From positions 1-12,051 of the forward strand of contig JAPLPC010000350.1 of assembly GCA_026400425.1 (NCBI GenBank): DNA of 12,051 nt, in the 5' to 3' direction. Shown piece by piece: positions 1 through 5,993 of the stretch. Origin of the DNA: Hyphomicrobiales bacterium. Lineage in GTDB: Bacteria; Pseudomonadota; Alphaproteobacteria; Rhizobiales; Xanthobacteraceae. The translations under genes were made by a program, and so were the position numbers. Numbering within the stretch: the stretch's first letter is position 1; each line of letters begins with the position of its first letter. Below the pieces are notes generated by a model. The model did not search any database, was not told where the DNA came from, and saw only the letters and a list, made by a program, of their open reading frames with translations.

Positions 1-1
1 C

Positions 2-298
2 CTCATCGCGCTCCGCGAGGATATTTCCTCGTTCAGAAATTCGGTCGAACAACGGCTTGATCGTCTCGAAGAGATAAACGTGAAGCAGCGCCGGGACTCC
101 GCGGGAATGCTGGTGATGATGCGTGCGACCGCGGGCGATTTCGACAAGCGTGTCACCGAGATCGAAGAACAGATCGCTGCCCTTGCAGCTCGCGCGCATT
201 CAAGGCCGGCATCGTTTCTCCCTGGACGAATTATTCTGGAACGAGAGGCCACGGCGGCGATTAACGATGGTCGTTCGCGCGGCTTTTGGCGGCATTGA
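2..298 (+). CDS. C-terminal part of a coiled-coil hypothetical protein (partial)
   Basis: The frame is open from the left edge of the window to a TGA at 296-298, giving 98 visible residues of a gene whose start lies outside. I do not recognise the family. The first ~65 residues are highly charged with heptad-like spacing of hydrophobic residues (for example VEQRLDRLEEIN and KRVTEIEEQIAALAARA), which suggests a coiled coil. An internal GTG at 80 could also act as a start but lacks a clear ribosome site, so a longer partial protein is preferred. From about base 200 the codon choice becomes less typical (AGG, CGA, ATT, GGT) and the sequence is no longer coil-like, so the last ~30 residues may be divergent or follow a small frameshift. 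The gene lies 110 bases upstream of the class II aldolase on the same strand. Confidence 0.45.
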   Translation, partial: LIALREDISSFRNSVEQRLDRLEEINVKQRRDSAGMLVMMRATAGDFDKRVTEIEEQIAALAARAHSRPASFLPGRIILEREATAAINDGRSRGFWRH

Positions 299-300
299 TC

Positions 301-330
301 GCATCTTGGATTCCCTGGCATCTTGGATTC
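301..330 (+). repeat. Direct repeat of 13 bp with a 17-bp period upstream of the aldolase gene
   Basis: GCATCTTGGATTC occurs exactly at 301-313 and again at 318-330. The pair sits about 80 bases before the class II aldolase start, in the only non-coding space in front of it. A possible but weak promoter uses the second copy: TTGGAT at 323-328, a 17-base spacer, then TAAGAG at 346-351, which matches a -10 box at only three of six positions. The repeat could be a regulator site or a chance duplication. Confidence 0.55.
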
Positions 331-408
331 GTCGCCTCCTCGCGCTAAGAGCGATCATCCCTTCCGGCGCCGGATTGCGCCCATTCCATTTTGCAAGGAG
401 TTTCCCGC

Positions 409-1476
409 ATGGCCCGTATCACGTTGCGTCAACTGCTCGACCATGCGGCGGAAAACGACTACGGCGTGCCGGCCTTCAACATCAACAATATGGAGCAGGC
501 GCTTGCCATCATGGAAGCCGCCAATGCCGTTGATGCGCCGGTGATCATCCAGGCGTCGCGCGGCGCCCGCTCCTATGCCAACGACATCATGCTCAAGCAC
601 ATGATGGACGCCGTCACGGAGATCTATCCGCACATCCCGGTCTGCGTGCATCTCGACCACGGCAACGAGGCTGCGACCTGCATGACTGCGATCCAGGCCG
701 GCTTCACTTCGGTGATGATGGACGGCTCGCTGAAGGCCGACGGCAAGACCGCGGCGGATTGGGACTACAATGTCGGTGTCACCAAGATCGTGACCGATAT
801 GGCGCATCTCGGCGGCATCTCGGTGGAGGGCGAACTCGGCGTGCTCGGCTCGCTGGAATCCGGCGAAGGCGAAGCAGAGGACGGCCATGGCGCCGTGGGC
901 AAACTGTCGCACGATCAGTTGCTGACGAATCCCGACGAAGCCGTGAAATTCGTCAAGGAAACCCAAGTCGATGCGCTGGCGATCGCCATGGGCACTTCGC
1001 ATGGCGCCTACAAGTTCACCCGCAAGCCCGATGGCGACATTCTCGCCATGAACGTCATCGAAGAGATCCACCGCAAGCTGCCCAACACCCATCTGGTGAT
1101 GCACGGCTCGTCGTCGGTGCCGCAAGATCTGCAGGACATCATCAACGCGTTCGGCGGCCAGATGAAGCCGACCTGGGGCGTGCCTGTCGCGGAGATCCAA
1201 CGCGGCATCAAGCACGGCGTGCGCAAGATCAATATCGATACCGACAACCGCATGGCGATGACGGGCCAGATCCGCAAGATCCTGTCGGAGAACCCCAGCG
1301 AATTCGACCCGCGCAAATATCTGAAGCCGGCGATGGAAGCGATGACCAAGCTCTGCAAGCAGCGCCTGCAGGAGTTCAACACCGCCGGCCAGGCGAGCAA
1401 GATCAAGCGCGTGCTGACCACCGCCGAGATGGCCAAGCGCTATGCCGCCGGCGAGCTGAACGCGAAGATCGCGTAA
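409..1476 (+). CDS. fba: Fructose-bisphosphate aldolase, class II (Calvin-cycle subtype)
   Basis: This cytosolic zinc enzyme reversibly cleaves fructose 1,6-bisphosphate to dihydroxyacetone phosphate and glyceraldehyde 3-phosphate, in glycolysis, gluconeogenesis and the Calvin cycle. The 355 residues fit the long class IIB subtype. By analogy with E. coli FbaA, the motif VHLDHG holds the catalytic Asp83 and zinc ligand His84. Other recognisable sites are Glu140/Glu142 in VEGELG, zinc ligands His198 (GTSHGAYKF) and His232 (VMHGSSS), and the substrate-binding INIDTDNR (Asn275, Asp277). All key residues are present. The ATG at 409 is chosen because AAGGAG at 395-400 lies 8 bases upstream; a TTG at 391 would fall inside that site. 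A class I aldolase follows 676 bases downstream, with a toxin-antitoxin pair between. A short TGCGC/GCGCA hairpin (1498-1511) follows the stop but has no T-run. Confidence 0.97.
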   Translation: MARITLRQLLDHAAENDYGVPAFNINNMEQALAIMEAANAVDAPVIIQASRGARSYANDIMLKHMMDAVTEIYPHIPVCVHLDHGNEAATCMTAIQAGFTSVMMDGSLKADGKTAADWDYNVGVTKIVTDMAHLGGISVEGELGVLGSLESGEGEAEDGHGAVGKLSHDQLLTNPDEAVKFVKETQVDALAIAMGTSHGAYKFTRKPDGDILAMNVIEEIHRKLPNTHLVMHGSSSVPQDLQDIINAFGGQMKPTWGVPVAEIQRGIKHGVRKINIDTDNRMAMTGQIRKILSENPSEFDPRKYLKPAMEAMTKLCKQRLQEFNTAGQASKIKRVLTTAEMAKRYAAGELNAKIA

Positions 1477-1519
1477 CTGCACGCAGAGGTCGTTCGCTGC
1501 GCGTTTGCGCACGCATGCC

Positions 1520-1547
1520 TTGCAAATCTCACGATCTCCGCTATGTT
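1520..1547 (+). promoter_or_regulatory. Promoter of the toxin-antitoxin operon
   Basis: TTGCAA at 1520-1525 and TATGTT at 1542-1547 are separated by 16 bases and resemble sigma-70 -35 and -10 boxes. Transcription would start near 1553-1555, leaving a leader of about 20 bases before the antitoxin ATG at 1573. The -10 box lies across the edge of the central palindrome described in the next entry, so a protein bound there should block polymerase. Confidence 0.55.
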
Positions 1548-1570
1548 ACATGTAACAAGTGGAGATCGTG
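1530..1570 (+). promoter_or_regulatory. Nested palindromic operator of the toxin-antitoxin operon
   Basis: Two perfect inverted repeats share almost the same centre. The outer one pairs CACGATCTCC (1530-1539) with GGAGATCGTG (1561-1570). The inner one is the 14-bp perfect palindrome TGTTACATGTAACA (1544-1557). The inner palindrome covers most of the putative -10 box. The right outer arm begins with GGAG (1561-1564), the ribosome site for the antitoxin ATG at 1573. Autorepression by antitoxin or antitoxin-toxin complexes is usual for such operons; that this antitoxin binds here is inferred. Confidence 0.7.
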
Positions 1571-1572
1571 TC

Positions 1573-1779
1573 ATGGCCAGTGGCGCAGAGCGGGTCCGCA
1601 AGCACCGCGAAAAGATGAAGGCCGCCGGCCTCAAGCCGGTGACCATCTGGGTACCGGACGTGAATACGCCGGAGTATCAGGCAAAGATCGCGCGAGCGAT
1701 CGCGGTCATCAATACGAGCGAGAGCGAAAAGCAAATCCTCGACGAGCTTTCCGACGTCGATTTCGACGGTTGGAAATGA
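1573..1779 (+). CDS. Antitoxin of the MazE-like / DUF3018 family
   Basis: This 68-residue protein would neutralise the toxin encoded next to it and repress their shared promoter. The N-terminal half carries the family hallmark: RVRKHREKMKAAGLKPV followed by IWVPD (residues 7-29), a basic, probably DNA-binding segment. The C-terminal half is acidic and ends in SDVDFDGWK, as expected for the toxin-binding tail. The ATG at 1573 is chosen because GGAG (1561-1564) lies 8 bases upstream and the family begins near this residue. An ATG at 1543 is in frame but lies upstream of the likely transcription start and adds residues not expected in the family. The stop TGA overlaps the toxin ATG (ATGA, 1776-1779), so translation is probably coupled. 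Family assignment is from motif recognition. Confidence 0.88.
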   Translation: MASGAERVRKHREKMKAAGLKPVTIWVPDVNTPEYQAKIARAIAVINTSESEKQILDELSDVDFDGWK

Positions 1780-2099
1780 AGCGAGGTGATTTGATCACCG
1801 TTGTATTGCCGGGAGCCTTCGGGAAACCGCGCCCGGCGCTGGTTGTTCAAGCCGACGATTTCGAGCGCCTTGGCACAGTGACCTTTCTGCCCCTGACGAG
1901 CGATGTCCTGCCCGATCAGGTGTTTCGGATCGAAGTCACGCCGACGCCCGAAAATGGTCTGCGATCGCCGTCTCACATCATGGCCGACAAGTGCAGTACC
2001 CTTCGTACCAGCAAAGCCGGGCCAGTTTTCGGTGTATTGGACAATGCCGCCATGGAACAGGTAGACCGCGCGTTAGCTACTTTTCTCGGACTTGCCTGA
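1776..2099 (+). CDS. PemK/MazF-family toxin (endoribonuclease)
   Basis: The 107-residue product has the usual length and layout of the PemK/MazF (CcdB-fold) family, whose members mostly cut mRNA at short sequences and stop growth when freed from the antitoxin. Visible hallmarks are the N-terminal MKRGDL, the loop GKPRPALVVQ (residues 16-25), the strand TFLPLTSD (36-43), and SHIMADKCSTL (66-76) containing the conserved Asp71. In Kid (PemK) an Arg sits two residues before the matching Asp; here it is Met69, so the cleavage mechanism may follow a different family branch. The start overlaps the antitoxin stop in ATGA. The class I aldolase starts 52 bases after its stop, so read-through of the TA transcript into the aldolase is possible. 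Ribonuclease activity is inferred from the family. Confidence 0.87.
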   Translation: MKRGDLITVVLPGAFGKPRPALVVQADDFERLGTVTFLPLTSDVLPDQVFRIEVTPTPENGLRSPSHIMADKCSTLRTSKAGPVFGVLDNAAMEQVDRALATFLGLA

Positions 2100-2151
2100 C
2101 ATCCGTCCATATTTGGTCCCAGAAGCAGCGCCACCGATCAGGACCGCTCCG

Positions 2152-3189
2152 ATGAACCTCGCCGATCTCAATAAAATCGCCCGCGCCATGGTTGCGCCCG
2201 GCAAGGGCCTGCTGGCGGCCGACGAGTCCAGCGGCACCATCAAGAAGCGTTTCGACGCGATCGGGGTGGAGTCCACGGACGACACCCGCCGCGACTATCG
2301 CGAATTGCTGTTCCGTGCGCGCGAGGCGATGAGCAGCGCGATCTCCGGCGTGATCCTCTATGACGAGACGATCTGGCAGGATGCGAAAGACGGCACGCCA
2401 TTGATCCGCCTGATCGAGGAAACCGGCGCGATCCCGGGCATCAAGGTCGATGAAGGCACGCAACCGCTGCCGAACTGCCCCGGCGAAAGCGTAACCATCG
2501 GCCTCGACAAGCTCGCCGAGCGACTCCCGGCATATTACGAGCGCGGCGCGCGGTTCGCGAAATGGCGGGGCGTGATCGATATCGGCAAGTCCTCCGCGGG
2601 CGACCGCATCCCCTCGATGACGGCGATCGCGGTGAACGCCCATGCACTCGCGCGCTACGCCGCGTTGTGCCAGCAGGCGCAGATCGTGCCGATCGTCGAG
2701 CCCGAAGTGCTGATGGACGGCGACCACGACATCGACCGCTGTGTCGAGGTGACGACACGGGTGCTCAACAAGACGTTCCAGGAATTGCGCATCCAGCGCG
2801 TGGCGCTGGAGGGCATGATCCTGAAGCCGAACATGGCAGTGTCCGGCGCCAAATCTGCGAAGCAGGCAGGCGTCGATGAGGTCGCCGAGAAGACCGTACG
2901 GATGTTGAAAAACTGCGTGCCGGCATCCGTGCCGGGGATCGCGTTCCTGTCCGGTGGCCAATCCGATCAAGACGCCACCGCGCATCTCGATGCGATGAAC
3001 AGGATCGGCGGCTTGCCCTGGCCGCTCACCTTCTCCTATGGCCGCGCCTTGCAGGCCGCGCCGCAAAGAGCATGGTCAGGCAAGATCGACAACGTCGCGG
3101 CTGCGCAGCAGGCGTTTACCCACCGCGCGCGCATGAATTCGCTCGCCGCATCCGGAAACTGGACCGCCGAACAAGAAAAGGCTGCATGA
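2152..3189 (+). CDS. Fructose-bisphosphate aldolase, class I
   Basis: This 345-residue enzyme makes the same reversible cleavage as the class II enzyme upstream, but through a Schiff base and without metal. By comparison with rabbit muscle aldolase, Asp24 (LLAADESSG), Lys98 (GIKVDEG), Lys137-Trp138-Arg139 (FAKWRG), Glu183 and Glu185 (IVEPEVL), and the Schiff-base Lys225 (LEGMILKPNM) are all in place. FLSGGQS and FSYGRALQ form the C-terminal phosphate-binding part. The ATG at 2152 has AGGA at 2140-2143, 8 bases upstream; a TTG at 2092 in the same frame would overlap the toxin gene and adds 20 residues outside the family. The C-terminus (AEQEKAA) lacks the terminal Tyr of eukaryotic muscle enzymes. 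Its stop overlaps the next gene by 4 bases (ATGA). The symbol is left blank because class I aldolases carry different names (fda, fbaB, fbp) across genomes. Confidence 0.96.
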   Translation: MNLADLNKIARAMVAPGKGLLAADESSGTIKKRFDAIGVESTDDTRRDYRELLFRAREAMSSAISGVILYDETIWQDAKDGTPLIRLIEETGAIPGIKVDEGTQPLPNCPGESVTIGLDKLAERLPAYYERGARFAKWRGVIDIGKSSAGDRIPSMTAIAVNAHALARYAALCQQAQIVPIVEPEVLMDGDHDIDRCVEVTTRVLNKTFQELRIQRVALEGMILKPNMAVSGAKSAKQAGVDEVAEKTVRMLKNCVPASVPGIAFLSGGQSDQDATAHLDAMNRIGGLPWPLTFSYGRALQAAPQRAWSGKIDNVAAAQQAFTHRARMNSLAASGNWTAEQEKAA

Positions 3190-3869
3190 TCTTGGCTGCC
3201 AAGACCCCTGCTCCTCCCGAGCCGCGTCTCTATCTCGCGACACCTGTGATCGAAGACCCTGCTGCCTTTGTGGCAAGCCTGCCTGAACTGATCGGCAAGG
3301 CCGATGTCGCGGCGGTGTTGCTGCGGCTTGCCCCGTCCGATCCACGCACGCTCACCTCACGCATCAAGGCCGTCGCACAGGCCGCGCAACATAGCGACGC
3401 CGCGCTTCTGGTCGAAGGTCATGTGGATCTGGTCGCCCGCGGTGGCGCCGATGGTGCGCATCTGCCCGGCCTCGCCCCGATGCAGGACGCGCTGCCCGCA
3501 CTGAAGCCCGATCGGATCGTCGGTTGCGGCGGATTGACGACCCGACACCACGCCATGTCGGCGGGCGAAGCCGGCGCGGATTATGTGCTGTTCGGCGAGC
3601 CGGATACCAATGGGCAGCGACCGTCCGCCGATGCGATTGCGGAGCGGCTGCAATGGTGGGCCGAATTGTTCGAACCGCCTTGCGTCGGCTACGCGGCCAC
3701 TCTGGCAGAAGTCGAGCAATTTTCAGCCGCCGGCGCGGATTTCGTGCTGGTCGGCGATGCGATCTGGAACGATCCGCGCGGCGCCGCTGCCGCGCTCGTC
3801 GATGTTGCAAAAGCGCTCAAGCAAGGCCATGCCGAGCTGCTCGCGCGCTTCAAGACGGTACAGGGCTGA
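3186..3869 (+). CDS. Thiamine-phosphate-synthase-like (ThiE/TenI fold) protein, divergent
   Basis: This 227-residue protein resembles the ThiE/TenI family of TIM barrels, which join the thiazole and pyrimidine halves of thiamine. The recognisable frame is LLVEGHVDLVARGGADGAHL (residues 74-93), GCGGLTTRHHAMSAGEAGAD (113-132), DYVLFGEPDTNG (132-143) and AAGADFVLVGDAIW (181-194). However, residues that bind substrate, Mg and pyrophosphate in known ThiE enzymes seem absent: the ND pair reads EG (77-78), the GQ-D after the GVH-like segment is replaced by PGL, the T-x-T-K after the GP-like segment is missing, and the GG of the last phosphate loop reads GY (168-169). The start ATG overlaps the class I aldolase stop (ATGA), so the two are probably translated together. 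It may be a degenerate or repurposed member rather than a working thiamine-phosphate synthase. A TenI-like or unknown sugar-phosphate role is possible. Confidence 0.72.
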   Translation: MILAAKTPAPPEPRLYLATPVIEDPAAFVASLPELIGKADVAAVLLRLAPSDPRTLTSRIKAVAQAAQHSDAALLVEGHVDLVARGGADGAHLPGLAPMQDALPALKPDRIVGCGGLTTRHHAMSAGEAGADYVLFGEPDTNGQRPSADAIAERLQWWAELFEPPCVGYAATLAEVEQFSAAGADFVLVGDAIWNDPRGAAAALVDVAKALKQGHAELLARFKTVQG

Positions 3870-3875
3870 TATCTG

Positions 3876-4952
3876 GTGAAGACGCTCCGCGCATTGCTGG
3901 TGACGACGGGCTGCCTGTTGGCCACGACGGCGTCTGCCCAGATATCGTTGACGCCGCCGGCCGCGCCAACGCCGCCCGGCCAGACCAAGGCCGCACCGAA
4001 GGCGCCGGCCAAAGCGCCCGCGAAGGCGCCGGCTGCGGCAAAGAAAGCACCAGAATCCAGCAAGAACGCTCCGCCCGCAAAGCAGCCCGAAAAGGCCGAG
4101 GAGCCCGTCGATCCCCGGGCTGATCTGGTTTACGGCGCCTATCAGCGCGGCATGTACAAGACCGCCCTCGACCTCGCCACCAAGCGCGCCACGGAGAACA
4201 ACGACCCGAAGGCGATGACCATGCTGGGCGAGCTCTATTCGAACGGGATCGGCATCAAGCGCAACTATCAGCAGGCCGCAGAATGGTACAAGCGCGCCGC
4301 AGAACGCGGCGATCGCGAGGCCATGTTCGCGCTCGCCATGCTGCGGCTATCCGAGCGCACCAATCCCGGCGGCCGCGACGAAGCCGTGAAGCTCCTGGCA
4401 TCCTCCGCCAAGCTCGGCAATCCCAAGGCCGCCTATAATCTCGCGCTGCTCTATCTCGACGGGCAGACGCTGCCGCAGGATGTCAAACGCTCGGCCGAAC
4501 TGCTGCGGCAGGCAGCCGACGTCGGCAATCCGGAAGCGCAATATGCGCTGGCGACCTTCTACAAGGAAGGCACCGGTGTCGAGAAGAGCATCGACAAGGC
4601 GGTGCGCCTGCTGCAGGCGGCGTCACTGGCCGACAATGTCGATGCCCAGGTCGAATATGCGATTGCGCTCTACAATGGCACCGGTACGCCGAAGAACGAG
4701 GCCGCAGCGATAACCCTGCTCCGCAACGCGGCACGGCATAACAGTGCGATTGCACAGAACCGGCTCGCCCGGGTACTGGCCATGCGCACCAATACCGAGG
4801 ACCGGCTGGAAGGCCTGCGATGGCACATCGTGGCCAAGACGGCGGGCAAAGGCGACCTGATGCTGGACGAGCTGCTGGCCGGCGCCAGCCCGCAGGAACG
4901 CGCCCAGGCCCAGCAAGCGGCCAGCAAATGGCTCGGCTCGACCCTGAAATGA
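3876..4952 (+). CDS. Secreted Sel1-like (tetratricopeptide-type) repeat protein
   Basis: A 358-residue periplasmic protein, probably a protein-protein interaction scaffold. Residues 1-21 form a Sec signal peptide (KTLR, a hydrophobic core, then ASA before Gln22). Residues 26-80 are a linker rich in Pro, Ala and Lys with AKAP-type repeats, as in segments that cross peptidoglycan or stay flexible. Six Sel1-like repeats of about 36 residues follow, at roughly 110-145, 146-181, 182-217, 218-254, 255-289 and 290-325, with the usual A-x-x-x-L-x-x-x-Y...G and A-x-x-x-Y/L-x-x-A-A pattern. The start is a GTG at 3876, six bases after the upstream stop, with AGGG at 3862-3865 as a modest ribosome site; this choice yields an intact signal peptide. 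Cys13 is not in a proper lipobox. Partner and function are unknown. Tight spacing suggests an operon with the aldolase and ThiE-like genes. Confidence 0.88.
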   Translation: MKTLRALLVTTGCLLATTASAQISLTPPAAPTPPGQTKAAPKAPAKAPAKAPAAAKKAPESSKNAPPAKQPEKAEEPVDPRADLVYGAYQRGMYKTALDLATKRATENNDPKAMTMLGELYSNGIGIKRNYQQAAEWYKRAAERGDREAMFALAMLRLSERTNPGGRDEAVKLLASSAKLGNPKAAYNLALLYLDGQTLPQDVKRSAELLRQAADVGNPEAQYALATFYKEGTGVEKSIDKAVRLLQAASLADNVDAQVEYAIALYNGTGTPKNEAAAITLLRNAARHNSAIAQNRLARVLAMRTNTEDRLEGLRWHIVAKTAGKGDLMLDELLAGASPQERAQAQQAASKWLGSTLK

Positions 4953-4972
4953 TCCCCTGAGGTGATCTTGCC

Positions 4973-5010
4973 TTGACGCGATGGCGCCCAACGGGCACCC
5001 ATCGCGTCAA
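4973..5010 (+). terminator. Strong hairpin after the Sel1 gene, possible terminator
   Basis: TTGACGCGATGG (4973-4984) pairs perfectly with CCATCGCGTCAA (4999-5010). Inside the loop GCCC (4986-4989) can pair with GGGC (4993-4996), extending the stem. It begins 20 bases after the Sel1 stop. No run of T follows on either strand, so it may end transcription without a classical U-tract, protect the 3' end of the mRNA, or be a protein site. A smaller stem GACCTG/CAGGTC (5026-5041) lies just before the next gene. Confidence 0.5.
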
Positions 5011-5057
5011 CAACCCAATCCTGAAGACCTGACGACAGGTCGTCGCGAGACGAGATC

Positions 5058-5852
5058 ATGATCAATTCGGCTTTGATGAACGTGATGGTGAAGGCCGCCC
5101 GCCGCGCCGGCCGCAGCCTCAAGCGCGACCTCGGCGAGATCGAGCACCTGCAGGTGTCCCTGAAGGGGCCGGCGAACTTCGTCTCCCTCGCCGACAAGCG
5201 CGCCGAGGAGATGCTCTATACGGACCTCAACAAAGCCCGCCCCGGCTATGGCTTCCTCGGCGAGGAAGGCGGCAACCGCGAAGGCACCGACAAGAGCCAC
5301 ACCTGGATCGTCGATCCGCTCGACGGCACCACCAATTTCCTGCACGGCATCCCGCAATTCGCGATCTCGATCGCGCTCGCCCGCGAGGGCCAGATCATTG
5401 CCGGCGTTATCTACAATCCGGGCAATGAAGAACTCTATATGGCCGAGAAAGGCGCCGGCGCGTTCCTCAACGACGGCCGCCTGCGCGTCGCCGGTCGCCA
5501 GCAGTTGCATGATTGCGTGATCGCCTGCGGCCTGCCGCATATCGGCCGCGGCGATTTCGAACTGTCGCGCAATGAAATGGCGGCGTTGCAGCCCAAGGTC
5601 GCCGGCCTGCGCCGCTTCGGCGCGGCATCACTCGATATGGCCTTCGTGGCCGCCGGCCGTCTCGACGGCTACTGGGAACGCAACCTGCAGCCCTGGGATG
5701 TTGCAGCCGGCATCATCATGATCAAGGAAGCGGGCGGCGTCGTCGGTGATATCGACGGCGGCGATCTGCTCAAGACTGGCGACGTCGTATGCGGCAACGA
5801 GGTCGTGCACAATTCGCTGGTGAAGCTGCTGCGGCCGCTGTCGAAGAAGTAA
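5058..5852 (+). CDS. Inositol-1-monophosphatase family phosphatase
   Basis: A 264-residue cytosolic, Mg-dependent, Li-sensitive-type phosphatase that would remove phosphate from inositol 1-phosphate or similar sugar phosphates; SuhB-like members also act on RNA polymerase antitermination. Metal-binding sites are complete: Glu69/Glu70 in FLGEEGG, Asp86 and Asp89 in the signature WIVDPLDGTTNFLHG (residues 83-97), and Asp214 in the second signature NLQPWDVAAG (209-218). The ATG at 5058 has only a weak purine-rich stretch (GCGAGACGAG) upstream, but no better start is seen and the N-terminus fits the family. It follows the Sel1 gene by 105 bases with a hairpin between, so it may have separate transcription. 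Substrate among the family (inositol phosphate, fructose 1,6-bisphosphate, PAP) cannot be told from sequence alone; next to aldolases a fructose-bisphosphatase side activity is conceivable. Confidence 0.93.
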   Translation: MINSALMNVMVKAARRAGRSLKRDLGEIEHLQVSLKGPANFVSLADKRAEEMLYTDLNKARPGYGFLGEEGGNREGTDKSHTWIVDPLDGTTNFLHGIPQFAISIALAREGQIIAGVIYNPGNEELYMAEKGAGAFLNDGRLRVAGRQQLHDCVIACGLPHIGRGDFELSRNEMAALQPKVAGLRRFGAASLDMAFVAAGRLDGYWERNLQPWDVAAGIIMIKEAGGVVGDIDGGDLLKTGDVVCGNEVVHNSLVKLLRPLSKK

Positions 5853-5882
5853 GCACGGCGCAGGGCGGATCGCCAAAGCCGT

Positions 5883-5988
5883 CATTCGCCGCGAATGTCG
5901 CGCCGCCCGTCATGGCGAGCGCAGCGAAGCAATCCAGAAAGCCACAAGGGAAGTCTGGATTGCCTCGTCGCAAGTGCTCCTCGCAATG
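5883..5988. repeat. Palindromic intergenic repeat between convergent genes
   Basis: The space between the convergent phosphatase and efflux-pump genes is filled with inverted repeats. The core pairs GCAATCCAGA (5929-5938) with TCTGGATTGC (5954-5963) across a 15-base loop. Outer arms CATGGCGAG (5911-5919) and CTCGCAATG (5980-5988) match with one mismatch. A smaller hairpin CATTCG-CCG-CGAATG lies at 5883-5897. The core resembles a dispersed palindromic element I recall from intergenic regions of Bradyrhizobium and Rhodopseudomonas; that identity comes from memory and was not searched. It may serve as a two-way terminator for both genes. Confidence 0.6.
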
Positions 5989-5993
5989 TAGGC

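Noticed and set aside
391..408. TTG at 391 as an upstream start for the class II aldolase
   Set aside because: It lies in the ribosome-binding stretch AAGGAG (395-400) that serves the ATG at 409; the family begins at MARITLRQLL.
1498..1511. TGCGC-GTTT-GCGCA hairpin as a terminator of the class II aldolase
   Set aside because: The stem has only five pairs and no T-run; too weak to list as a feature.
355..1512. Long open frame (385 codons) on the minus strand across the class II aldolase
   Set aside because: It is a mirror of the strongly biased aldolase codons; the product is rich in His, Arg, Asp and Val with no family likeness, while the plus strand encodes a complete enzyme.
1543..1572. 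ATG at 1543 as the antitoxin start
   Set aside because: It falls inside the -10 box region and the operator, upstream of the probable transcription start, and lacks a ribosome site.
2077..3066. Long minus-strand open frame across the class I aldolase
   Set aside because: Low-complexity, antisense-type composition and no ribosome site; the plus strand has all aldolase active-site residues.
3906..3914. Lipobox around Cys13 of the Sel1-repeat protein
   Set aside because: The residues before Cys are T-T-G, without Leu/Val/Ile at the third place back, and a good ASA cleavage site follows at residue 21.
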